From assembly GCF_023051145.1 (NCBI RefSeq), contig NZ_JALKFS010000005.1:2993733-3057732 (forward strand): a stretch of 64,000 nt of DNA. Direction: 5' to 3'. This DNA is from Williamsia sp. DF01-3. Its GTDB lineage: Bacteria; Actinomycetota; Actinomycetes; Mycobacteriales; Mycobacteriaceae. Under the pieces are notes generated by a model. That model was not told the DNA's origin. It worked only from the letters and a program-made list of their open reading frames with translations, and did no database searches. The position numbers were made by a program, and so were the translations under genes. Shown here piece by piece: positions 45,883-55,137 of the stretch (its first letter is position 1; each line of letters opens with the position of its first letter).

Positions 45883-48431
45883 CGGCACTCGAGATCCCCG
45901 AACTGTCGCTCGTGGTGCTCATCGGAGTCACCGGCGCAGGCAAGTCGACGTTCGCAGCCAACAACTTTCGTGAGACAGAGGTGTTGTCGTCCGATCGGTT
46001 CCGAGGCCTGGTCGCCGATGACCCCACGTCACAGGAGGCGACCGGCGACGCGTTCGAGGTGCTCGAGTTGGTTGCGGGCAAACGATTGGCGGCCGGGCGC
46101 CTGACCGTGATCGATGCGACCAGCGTCCGCGTCGAGGACCGTAAGCGGCTTGTCGCGCTTGCAAGGGCCCATGACGTCTTACCTGTCGCCATCGTCCTGG
46201 ACGTCCCTCCGGACGAGCTGCGGGGGCGTGCCCACGATCGAACAGACATCACGGTCGGCGTTGTCGAACGCCAGTACGCGCACCTGCAGCGCAATCGGAA
46301 GGGCTTGCGCAAAGAAGGGTTTCGACACGTCCATCAGCTCGATGGTGTTGCGGACATCGATGCCGCGACCATCGTGCGTACCCCCTTGTTCAGCAACCTC
46401 AACGATCGGCACGGCCCGTTCGACATCATCGGTGACGTCCACGGCTGCTTCACCGAGTTGACCACACTGCTCGGCAAGGTCGGGTGGCGTCTGCAGACCG
46501 ACACGGACGGCATCGTTGTCGGCGCCGTACCTCCCGAGCCCGGACGAACAGCGATCTTCGTCGGGGATCTGGTGGACCGGGGCCCGGACACGCCGGCTGT
46601 CCTGCGACTGGTCATGTCGATGGTTCGCGACGGCATTGCGTTCTGCGTGCGCGGAAATCACGAGGACAAGTTGCTCCGCGTCCTTCGTCAGCGCAGCGGC
46701 CGCGCCCGAGATGCGCAGCCGATTGCGCTGACCCACGGTCTTGCGGAGTCCATGACGCAACTCGACGCGCAGCCTCCCGAGTTCGTCCGAGAGGTTGTCG
46801 ACTTCCTCGATTCCCTTGTGTCGCACTACGTGTTCGACGACGGCCGGCTCGTCGTCGCCCACGCGGGACTGGCAGAGAAGTACCACGGGCGGGCATCGGG
46901 CCGCGTCCGCGACAAGGCGATGTACGGCGAGACGACCGGGGAGACCGATCGTTGGGGCTTCCCGGTACGGGTCGATTGGGCAGCGGACTATCGAGGCTCG
47001 GCTCGGGTTGTGTACGGCCACACCCCGGTCCCGGACGCGGCATGGATCAACAACACGATGTGTCTGGACACCGGGTGCGTGTTCGGGGGTCGATTGACGG
47101 CGCTGCACTACCCGGAGATGGTCTTGACGGCCGTGCCCGCCGAGCAGACCTACTTCGACCCCGGCCGACCGATGGGTTTCGGGACCACACGCGCGGACGT
47201 CCGCGTGCGAACCACACTGAACCTGTCGGACGTGGTGGGTAAGCGGATCATCGACACCGGATTCGGGCCACCGATCACCGTCCGAGAGGACAACGCCGCC
47301 ACCGCATTGGAGGTGATGTCGCGGTACGCGGTTGATCCACGCTGGATCCGGTACCTGCCGCCGACGATGGCCCCGGTTTCTCCCGGGCGTGCCGATCTGC
47401 TGGAGGACCCCCGTGCAGCGTTCGAGTCGTACGCACAACGCGGTGTCTCACAGGTTGTCTGCGAGGAAAAGCACATGGGTTCCCGGGCGATCATCGTGGT
47501 CGCGAAGGACGAGTCCGCAGCAGCGCAGGCGTTCGGCGTCACACAGGGCAGTGGCGCCGTCTACACCCGGACAGGCCGCAGCTTCTTCGATCCATCGGTC
47601 ACCGAGCAACTGGTCGTCCGAATCCGGCGAGCGTGCGCTGAGTTGTTCGATCAGCTCGACTCCGACTGGCTGATCCTCGATGCCGAGTTGCTGCCATGGA
47701 ACGTCAAGGGGGAAGGCCTGATCCGCGACCAGTTCGCCTCCGTCGCGGCAGCGGCGGGCCCCGAGCTGCGTGCACTCGGCGCAGAACTGGCGAGGGCCGC
47801 AGACCGAGGTCTGGATGTCCAGACCATGATCGACGCGAACACGAAACGGCGTGCGGATGTCGAGGCGTACACCAATGCGTATCTTCGCTACGTCGATGTC
47901 GACGCGCGGCCGGACACCGTGTCGCTCGCCCCGTTCGAAGTACTGGCAAGTGCGGCAAGCGAATACGGCGGGTCGTCGCACGGTTGGCACCTCGAGGTGG
48001 CCGCGCGGCTCGCTGCGGCCAACCCTGTTCTCTTCCGGCCGACGCGGCACATCGTGGTCGACACCGGCTCGGAGACCTCGTGTCTGGAAGGAGCTCGGTG
48101 GTGGGAGGATCTGACCGCGGCCGGGTCCGAAGGGATGGTCGTCAAACCGGCCGGGAACGTCACCCGTGTCGGCGGCAAGCTGATCGATCCGGGCGTGAAG
48201 GTCCGCGGTCGCGAGTACCTGCGGATGGTCTACGGTCCCAGCTACCTGGATGATCTGCCGAACCTCCGGTCACGCGATCTGCGGCACAAGCGGTCCATGG
48301 CGATGCGCGAGTATCAACTGGGGCGTGAGGCCCTCGCCCGCCAGGCACGCTCTGAGCCACTCTGGCGCATCCACGAGTGTGTTTTCGCGATCCTGGCGCT
48401 GGAGAGTGAGCCGGTGGATCCCCGACTCTGA
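45879..48431 (+). CDS. pnkp: Polynucleotide kinase-phosphatase-ligase Pnkp
   Basis: 850-residue RNA end-healing and sealing enzyme, complete in all three modules. The 5'-kinase has its P-loop at residues 16-24 (GVTGAGKST). The metallophosphatase that clears 2',3'-cyclic and 3'-phosphates has DIIGDVHGCFTEL (about 183), FVGDLVDRGPDTP (about 228) and CVRGNHEDKLL (about 255). The C-terminal ligase/adenylyltransferase has K531 in CEEKHMGSRAII, with GSEGMVVKPAG further on. By itself Pnkp seals poorly; with Hen1 it repairs ribotoxin-cut RNA, as shown for Clostridium and Anabaena enzymes. Length is usual. It ends 2 nt from the convergent Asp23 gene. Confidence 0.95.
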   Translation: MTALEIPELSLVVLIGVTGAGKSTFAANNFRETEVLSSDRFRGLVADDPTSQEATGDAFEVLELVAGKRLAAGRLTVIDATSVRVEDRKRLVALARAHDVLPVAIVLDVPPDELRGRAHDRTDITVGVVERQYAHLQRNRKGLRKEGFRHVHQLDGVADIDAATIVRTPLFSNLNDRHGPFDIIGDVHGCFTELTTLLGKVGWRLQTDTDGIVVGAVPPEPGRTAIFVGDLVDRGPDTPAVLRLVMSMVRDGIAFCVRGNHEDKLLRVLRQRSGRARDAQPIALTHGLAESMTQLDAQPPEFVREVVDFLDSLVSHYVFDDGRLVVAHAGLAEKYHGRASGRVRDKAMYGETTGETDRWGFPVRVDWAADYRGSARVVYGHTPVPDAAWINNTMCLDTGCVFGGRLTALHYPEMVLTAVPAEQTYFDPGRPMGFGTTRADVRVRTTLNLSDVVGKRIIDTGFGPPITVREDNAATALEVMSRYAVDPRWIRYLPPTMAPVSPGRADLLEDPRAAFESYAQRGVSQVVCEEKHMGSRAIIVVAKDESAAAQAFGVTQGSGAVYTRTGRSFFDPSVTEQLVVRIRRACAELFDQLDSDWLILDAELLPWNVKGEGLIRDQFASVAAAAGPELRALGAELARAADRGLDVQTMIDANTKRRADVEAYTNAYLRYVDVDARPDTVSLAPFEVLASAASEYGGSSHGWHLEVAARLAAANPVLFRPTRHIVVDTGSETSCLEGARWWEDLTAAGSEGMVVKPAGNVTRVGGKLIDPGVKVRGREYLRMVYGPSYLDDLPNLRSRDLRHKRSMAMREYQLGREALARQARSEPLWRIHECVFAILALESEPVDPRL

Positions 48432-48433
48432 CG

Positions 48434-48895
48434 TCACCCGGGGATGGAGTGCGGCTGATCTGGCGGGTTCGGTGGGTCAACCGGTTGGACGTCCACCCAG
48501 GTGACGTCGACGCAGTCGGCCACCGCGATCCGAAGTGACCCCAGCTGGCTGCGGACGGCATCACGGACCAGCTCGCTCATCGCGCCGATCCGATCGCCGT
48601 ACCGGGCGACCATCTGCACGTGAATCTTGCGGACGGATCCGTGGTCGGTGGTGATGTGGATCGCGGCGACGTCGCGCCGACACGATCGGTCGATCGCGCG
48701 GGCAAGCAGCTGGCGGATCGCGCGCTCGTTGATCTCGATGCCCGGTTCATCGGTGACGATCGGGACACCCAACCGCGTGGCCGACCGAAGCCTGGGCCCG
48801 AGCCGTTCCAGGACCATTCCCTCGTCGCCGTGCTCGAGGTGGGCGGCGGCATCGCTGATCCAGGTATCCGCTTCATCGGGGCGCTGGACTGTCAT
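48434..48895 (-). CDS. Asp23/Gls24 family envelope-stress protein
   Basis: 153 residues of the alkaline-shock Asp23 family type. The core is LGVPIVTDEPGIEINERAIR and DRSCRRDVAAIHITTDHGSV, then VQMVARYGDRIGAMSELVRD AVRSQLG and VADCVDVTWVDVQPVDPP. There is no signal or membrane helix, so it would be tethered by partners. It starts inside the last codons of the sigma-factor gene (23-nt overlap) with GGAAGG upstream of ATG 48895, so the two are made from one mRNA. It is one of four Asp23-like proteins in this island. Confidence 0.82.
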   Translation of the reverse strand: MTVQRPDEADTWISDAAAHLEHGDEGMVLERLGPRLRSATRLGVPIVTDEPGIEINERAIRQLLARAIDRSCRRDVAAIHITTDHGSVRKIHVQMVARYGDRIGAMSELVRDAVRSQLGSLRIAVADCVDVTWVDVQPVDPPNPPDQPHSIPG

Positions 48896-49520
48896 CTCGC
48901 CTTCCTTTCGTCGTCGGTCGCGGGATCTGATGTCGAATGCGTCCGGGTGATCGGGCTTTGTGAACATCGGAGCCGTCGGGTCGCCACGCGGAGAGGCGTT
49001 CGGCCAACTGTGAGCGTGCACGCTGCAGATGTCCACGCACCGAGCCGCGCGAGATGGTGAGCGCGGTGGCGATCTCATCGTGCGACAGCCCTTCGACCTC
49101 GCGTAGCCACCAGCATGCGCGCGCCTGGTAGCCGAGCTTGCCGAGCTCGGTCTGGAGTGCGACGAAAAACGAGTGTTCAACCGTGCGAGCAGCTGGGCCG
49201 GGGGTCCGCACTTCCATCGCCTCGAAGGTGTTGTCGGAAATCACGACCGCGGTCTGCCGTCGCTGGAGATCGACCGTCTTGCGCGAGGCGATGGTGAACA
49301 GCCATGTGCGGAAGCTCGACCGGAAACCGAACCGGTCCATTCCGCGCCACGCGGCGAGGAACGTCTCCTGAGTGATGTCCTCCGCTGTTGTCGGAGATCC
49401 GGTCAGCCGGGTCGTGTACCGGAGGACGGGTGTCAGATGGCAACGCATCAGCTGGTCGAACGCCTGGCGATCGCCCAGGGCAGCCGCGCGAATCAATGAT
49501 TCTTCGGCGCGCGCATCCAT
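48873..49520 (-). CDS. ECF-type RNA polymerase sigma factor
   Basis: 215 residues. Sigma-2: GDRQAFDQLMRCHLTPVLRY and TAEDITQETFLAAWRGMDRF, then FRSSFRTWLFTIASRKTVDL. Sigma-4: LGYQARACWWLREVEGLSHD EIATALTISRGSVRGHLQRA. The C-terminal tail is basic. No anti-sigma gene with a zinc or membrane signature is adjacent. It overlaps the Asp23 gene at its 3' end and faces the Asp23-DUF2273-AmaP-like operon across a 117-nt gap, so it probably controls the island and perhaps itself. The target promoter is inferred, not shown. Confidence 0.88.
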   Translation of the reverse strand: MDARAEESLIRAAALGDRQAFDQLMRCHLTPVLRYTTRLTGSPTTAEDITQETFLAAWRGMDRFGFRSSFRTWLFTIASRKTVDLQRRQTAVVISDNTFEAMEVRTPGPAARTVEHSFFVALQTELGKLGYQARACWWLREVEGLSHDEIATALTISRGSVRGHLQRARSQLAERLSAWRPDGSDVHKARSPGRIRHQIPRPTTKGRRDDSPAPR

Positions 49521-49637
49521 TTGTTCAGCGTGCCAGAAAGTCGTGCGTGCAACATGCGGTTCTCACCTCGTCAAAGGGGTGGGAGACCAGATCACCCGGT
49601 CTGCCATCCGGACACCGAACCGACGAGGGAGCACCTT

Positions 49638-50123
49638 ATGACCACCACGACCTCCAGGCAGGATGACGAGCCGACCATTGCCGTGGACAAACACCGTGAC
49701 AGCGACGGCCATGGGCCCGACCAGAGCGACGCGGGGGGCAAGACGTCGATCGCCGATGTCGTGGTGGCCAAGATCGCCGGAATCGCGACTCGCGAGATCG
49801 ACGGCGTCTACGACCTCGGCGGCGGCGCGGCGCGCGCGGTCGGCAAGTTGCGTGAAACCCTGCCGGGAACCGGTGCAGACGTCACCCAGGGCGTGTCGGT
49901 GGAAGTCGGGGAGAAGCAGGCGGCAGTCGATGTCGGATTGGTTGCCTACTACGGCGTGGCGATTCACCAGCTTGCCGAATCCATCCGGACCAACGTGATC
50001 GAAGCGATCGAGAAGATGACGGGTCTGGAGGTCACCGAGGTGAATGTGACCGTGCACGACGTCCACCTCGACACCGACGACCCGACCACCGCGCTCGACG
50101 GCCAGACACCCCGGGTCCAGTGA
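49638..50123 (+). CDS. Asp23/Gls24 family envelope-stress protein
   Basis: 161 residues with the best-conserved Asp23 core in the island: TSIADVVVAKIAGIATREID GVYDLGGG, then VSVEVGEKQAAVDVGLVAYY GVAIHQLAES and VIEAIEKMTGLEVTEVNVTV. An acidic, low-complexity N-terminus precedes it. The ATG at 49638 is preceded by GAGGGAG. It heads the plus-strand operon, and its stop overlaps the next gene as GTGA. Confidence 0.88.
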   Translation: MTTTTSRQDDEPTIAVDKHRDSDGHGPDQSDAGGKTSIADVVVAKIAGIATREIDGVYDLGGGAARAVGKLRETLPGTGADVTQGVSVEVGEKQAAVDVGLVAYYGVAIHQLAESIRTNVIEAIEKMTGLEVTEVNVTVHDVHLDTDDPTTALDGQTPRVQ

Positions 50124-50467
50124 CGATCACAGCGGCCTCCGCAGTGCTCATCCGTGAACGGGTGCTGTCTGTGGACGGCGTGGCAGACCTGCACGCGGGC
50201 ACCTTCGGCGAAATCGCCACACATCTGCCCGGCCGGCGGGTGAACGGTGTGCGAGTCGGCCGTTCCGGCGTCGAAATCCATGTGGTCACCTACCTCGATG
50301 TCGATGTCGCGGGGGTGGCCCGCAACGTCCGTGCGGCCGCGGTGTCGGCCGCGCCGGGGGCGATCGGCTACACCGTCGTCGTCGAGGATGTTGTTGCGCG
50401 CCAAGATTTTCGAGTCGCAGTTCCGGATACCGGCCGGGGTACCTCCACAGAAACGAGTCAATCATGA
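50120..50467 (+). CDS. Short Asp23-like protein
   Basis: 115 residues. A divergent Asp23-type core: LIRERVLSVDGVADLHAGTF, GVRVGRSGVEIHVVTYLDVD and VARNVRAAAVSAAPGAIGYT, which follows the beta-alpha pattern of the family without its Gly-rich loop. GTG start overlaps the preceding stop and ATG of the next gene overlaps its stop. No membrane helix. The assignment rests on pattern and place in the operon. Confidence 0.7.
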   Translation: MTITAASAVLIRERVLSVDGVADLHAGTFGEIATHLPGRRVNGVRVGRSGVEIHVVTYLDVDVAGVARNVRAAAVSAAPGAIGYTVVVEDVVARQDFRVAVPDTGRGTSTETSQS

Positions 50468-50643
50468 ACAATTCCGTGATCGGGCTGTTCGTCGGCCTGC
50501 TGTTCGCTTTGGCGGTCACCACCGGAGGGTTCTCCGGTCTGATGGTCGCGGTGGTGTTCGCGGCCATCGGCGTGGCCGTCGGCGCCCATCGTGACGGCCG
50601 CATCGACCTCGGTGCACTGTTACGGAGCAAGGGCCGTGGCTGA
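50464..50643 (+). CDS. Small DUF2273-like membrane protein
   Basis: 59 residues, MNNSVIGLFVGLLFALAVTT onward. Two hydrophobic helices (about 5-22 and 24-42, GGFSGLMVAVVFAAIGVAVG) form a hairpin, followed by AHRDGRIDLGALL and a basic end. The size and topology fit DUF2273 proteins encoded with Asp23 and AmaP in Gram-positives, where they help place Asp23 at the membrane. ATG 50464 overlaps the preceding stop (ATGA), and the GTG of the next gene lies 8 nt inside its end. Confidence 0.8.
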   Translation: MNNSVIGLFVGLLFALAVTTGGFSGLMVAVVFAAIGVAVGAHRDGRIDLGALLRSKGRG

Positions 50644-51667
50644 GGCAGCAACGGCCGAGCGCATCGGCGGTTCCCACCTACCGGCGCCCGAGCACCGAGG
50701 CTCCCTGCAGATCGAATCGCGCGTGATCTCTCAAATCGCACGCCAGGCGGCGCTCGAGGTCGACGGCGTGGTGCCGTACTCGGTGACGTTGGGGTCTCTC
50801 ACAGGTCGCAATCTCCCTCGCGCCCTTGCTGATTCCGATCCGCGCCATCCGGCGATCACCGTGGAGATCGCGGTGAGCTGGCCGATGCCGGCAGTTGACG
50901 TCGCCGAGCGCGTTCAGCAACACGTCATCGAGGTTGTCACCCGGTTGACCGGACGCCGGCCGGCGCGAGTGGATGTCGAGGTCACCGAGGTCGTCCAATC
51001 GAGGATGTTGCTGGGGGAGGAGCTGGCCCACGTGTCCGCTGCCGAACCCGGCCCGGACACGGGCACGGAGGCGGCGCCGACGCACGGCCGCACCAGGGCC
51101 GAGGGTGGGCCGCCGCGAAGCTCTCCGACTGCGGGATGGCTCGCGCCTGTGCTGGGGCTCGGACTGCTTGCATTCGCCGTTGTGGCCGGCCGGGAGTATG
51201 CCGTTGTCCAAGGCCACTACCGGTCCGAGGCTTGGATCGAACACTCCGCTCGCTGGGTGTCGGGAACCGAGTGGAGACCGTGGATGGTCGCGGTCGCCGT
51301 CGTGTGCGTCCTGGTGGGGCTCTACTTCATGTATGCCGCCGTACGGCCTCGGCGTCGCACCCACCGACCACTACGGGCCACCGGTGTGTGGACGCGAGAC
51401 ACCGACGTCGCCCGCCGGCTCAGCGCCATCGCACTCGACGATGACAACACCGTGTCGGCCACCACCAAGGTGACGTCGGGCCGCGCCCATGTACGTGTGT
51501 TCGTCTCCTCCCCGACGGAGAGCGACCTCTCCGACCGCATCGAGGCATCGACGGCAACGTTGGCCCGGCCGCCCCGCGTGAGCGTGGATCTTCGTGGCGT
51601 CTCCCACCCGAACATGACCGCGATCGACGAGAGGGAGCCTGATGCGACGCACCCTGAACGCCCTTGA
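50636..51667 (+). CDS. Asp23-domain plus DUF6286-like membrane protein
   Basis: 343 residues. Residues about 25-135 are Asp23-like (QIESRVISQIARQAALEVDG VVPYSV and ITVEIAVSWPMPAVDVAERV). An acidic and Pro-rich linker precedes two membrane helices, about 168-186 (WLAPVLGLGLLAFAVVAG) and 216-236 (WMVAVAVVCVLVGLYFMY). A C-terminal DUF6286-like cytoplasmic part follows (TTKVTSGRAHVRVFVSSPTE). It thus joins an Asp23 module to a membrane anchor in one chain. GTG start 50636 overlaps the small DUF2273-like gene; the next gene starts 26 nt before its stop. Confidence 0.78.
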   Translation: MAEAATAERIGGSHLPAPEHRGSLQIESRVISQIARQAALEVDGVVPYSVTLGSLTGRNLPRALADSDPRHPAITVEIAVSWPMPAVDVAERVQQHVIEVVTRLTGRRPARVDVEVTEVVQSRMLLGEELAHVSAAEPGPDTGTEAAPTHGRTRAEGGPPRSSPTAGWLAPVLGLGLLAFAVVAGREYAVVQGHYRSEAWIEHSARWVSGTEWRPWMVAVAVVCVLVGLYFMYAAVRPRRRTHRPLRATGVWTRDTDVARRLSAIALDDDNTVSATTKVTSGRAHVRVFVSSPTESDLSDRIEASTATLARPPRVSVDLRGVSHPNMTAIDEREPDATHPERP

Positions 51668-52202
51668 CCGCCTTGCGGTGGGCCTGATCGGCGTGCTTCT
51701 CGCCGCGGCCGGCCTGATCGCTCTGCTCCGCTGGGCGGGCGTGGGACCGGTGACCGATGCGGTCGGCAACGTCGACACCGATCAGATCTACTCGGCGTCG
51801 GGACAATCGTGGTGGGATTGGGCACTGCTGGCCGCGACCGTCCTGCTGGGGATCGGTGGTGCGTGGCTGTTGTTGGCCAACATTTCGCCGAATCGCTTGC
51901 GGTCGGTGACCGTGCGACCGCAGGCTGAACCGTTTGTCGGCGAGATCGACATCGCGGTGGCCGACGTGGCCCGGGCGGCGGCCAGGTCTCTCGAACGGCA
52001 TCGTCATGTTCGCTCCTCGGCGGTTCGGTCTTACGTCGACGGCGTGACCCCTGTCGTCGAGATCACGGTGACGGCTTCTCCGACCGCCGACGACCACGAT
52101 CTCGGCGCTGCCGTGAGCGGGGTGAGGGAGCTGCTCCTGTCGTCACTGCGGGGCAGCGACGTCGAGGTACGCATGCTGCTGCATCGCGAACCCAATCACT
52201 GA
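51642..52202 (+). CDS. AmaP-like membrane anchor of the Asp23 island
   Basis: 186 residues. Helix 1 at about 10-30 (LAVGLIGVLLAAAGLIALLR), helix 2 at about 62-81 (LLAATVLLGIGGAWLLLANI), then a soluble C-terminal part (IDIAVADVARAAARSLERHR, VVEITVTASPTADDHDLG). Topology matches AmaP, the membrane anchor of Asp23 in Staphylococcus. The ATG lies 26 nt inside the previous gene. It ends the operon, facing the convergent lycopene cyclase gene 31 nt away. Confidence 0.72.
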   Translation: MRRTLNALDRLAVGLIGVLLAAAGLIALLRWAGVGPVTDAVGNVDTDQIYSASGQSWWDWALLAATVLLGIGGAWLLLANISPNRLRSVTVRPQAEPFVGEIDIAVADVARAAARSLERHRHVRSSAVRSYVDGVTPVVEITVTASPTADDHDLGAAVSGVRELLLSSLRGSDVEVRMLLHREPNH

Positions 52203-52232
52203 GAAGTAGGATCGCCGGCCGGCGAACCGACG

Positions 52233-53387
52233 TCAGGAGCGGGAAAGCACAGCACCGCGCATGATGCGCAGGGCGAGAGTGCGGTCGGTGAGCCCGATCA
52301 TGCGACTCATCGACAAGGCCACCCCAGCGAGGTCGTCGCGCGAACTGAGATATGTCCGCTGGCGTTCGAGCGACATCTCGAAGAACCCGTCGAAGAACCT
52401 GACCACCTCGGTGGGGGCCAGTCCGAGAAGTGAGGACAGGCCGCGACGGCGCAACCGATGGACGGCGCGGGCCTGAGCGGTCCACAGCGCGGCCTTCGGA
52501 TCACGTTCGTTCGCCATGGCGTCGACCACTGCGTCGGCCGCCGACAACGATGCCGCAACGCTGTACCCGGTCGCCGGATGGATCATTCCGCCCGCTGCGC
52601 CGAACAGGAGCGGATCGGACCGCCATGGCGGCACTGAGCTGTCACCACACAACGCGAAGTACACCCGCTCGGTCGGCGCGGTGTCGACGGTCGGCCAGGT
52701 GATCCCCATGTGTTCGAGGCGGCCCCGTAGTCGATCCTGGAGTTCGATCAGTGGCACCGGCGGGGCGCCGGCGAGACAGGTCTCCTCCAGCAGCACCCGG
52801 CCATCGGCCACGGGGATCGCGTAGAGGAACGAGGGGGCTCGACCGGGCTCGACACCTCGCCAGTCCATCAGCACAGCGTTGTCGGAGCCGAGATAGGGCG
52901 CTGCGATCTCACTGTCGACAAAGATCCCGAACGCCGACTGCGCCGGCGCGTGTGGAGCCCGCAAACCGCGCGCATCGATGACTGTGCGTGCCGTCACTTT
53001 TCGGCCATCGTGCAGGCTGACGTTGTCGGCGCTCACGGATGTGGCCGTGTCTGCGAAGGTCGTCACAGCCGAGATGTCGAGGCTCTGCTGCAGAGCGCGG
53101 GTGTCCAGAGTGACGTACGCACGATCGATCAAGTGACGGCCAGGGGTGAACACGGCGACCGTGTCCGATTGCGCGGCAATGATTTCCGCGCTGACCCAGG
53201 TGGGGAGTTCGTCTGACCACGCCCCGTAGGTGACGTGCCAGGCCCGGTCCGGTGCCGGATCGACCACTGCGGTGTCGAGGCCCGCGGCCGCCGATCGTGC
53301 GGCGACCGCCCGACCGGCCGGACCCGCACCGACGACTGCCACGTCATATGTACGACCTTCGTGGTGATCGTCGCCCGCCTCGCTCAT
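52233..53387 (-). CDS. crtL: Lycopene beta-cyclase (CrtL-type FAD/NAD-binding)
   Basis: 384-residue flavoprotein likely to cyclise lycopene ends. The N-terminal dinucleotide fold is VAVVGAGPAGRAVAARSAAA. The family block AWHVTYGAWSDELPTWV follows, and later GAAGGMIHPATGYSVAASLS. ATG 53387 is chosen: it gives the family start, and a -10 box TACCGT on the minus strand (53399-53394) lies 6 nt upstream. There are no crtE, crtB or crtI genes in the window, so it acts in trans with a pathway encoded elsewhere. A related FAD-dependent cyclase of another substrate cannot be excluded. Confidence 0.85.
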   Translation of the reverse strand: MSEAGDDHHEGRTYDVAVVGAGPAGRAVAARSAAAGLDTAVVDPAPDRAWHVTYGAWSDELPTWVSAEIIAAQSDTVAVFTPGRHLIDRAYVTLDTRALQQSLDISAVTTFADTATSVSADNVSLHDGRKVTARTVIDARGLRAPHAPAQSAFGIFVDSEIAAPYLGSDNAVLMDWRGVEPGRAPSFLYAIPVADGRVLLEETCLAGAPPVPLIELQDRLRGRLEHMGITWPTVDTAPTERVYFALCGDSSVPPWRSDPLLFGAAGGMIHPATGYSVAASLSAADAVVDAMANERDPKAALWTAQARAVHRLRRRGLSSLLGLAPTEVVRFFDGFFEMSLERQRTYLSSRDDLAGVALSMSRMIGLTDRTLALRIMRGAVLSRS

Positions 53388-53410
53388 AAGGGCACGGTAT
53401 CGTTTTGGCG

Positions 53411-53424
53411 TACACTGGCGCGTC

Positions 53425-53425
<1 letters not shown>
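53411..53425 (+). promoter_or_regulatory. Near-leaderless promoter of the ABC-F gene
   Basis: TACACT (53411-53416) ends 8 nt before the GTG at 53425. The divergent lycopene cyclase -10 lies at 53394-53399, so two promoters face away within 37 nt. Confidence 0.45.
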
Positions 53426-55056
<1,631 letters not shown>

Positions 55057-55066
55057 CCCAAACCCC

Positions 55067-55128
55067 GAAGATGGTGGGTTCGGGCGCGCATGTGCCCAGG
55101 TCGCGCCCGCACAAACCCACCACTTCCG
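55067..55128. terminator. Large palindrome between convergent ABC-F and acyl-CoA synthetase genes
   Basis: Near-palindromic arms: CGAAGATGGTGGGTTCGGGC with GCG, and CGCGCCCG then AAACCCACCA and CTTCCGG, paired around a short loop with a few bulges. It occupies most of the 81-nt gap and could end both transcripts. There is no U-run. A repeat of the same nature lies at 14965-15017. Confidence 0.5.
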
Positions 55129-55137
55129 GGTCCTTCG

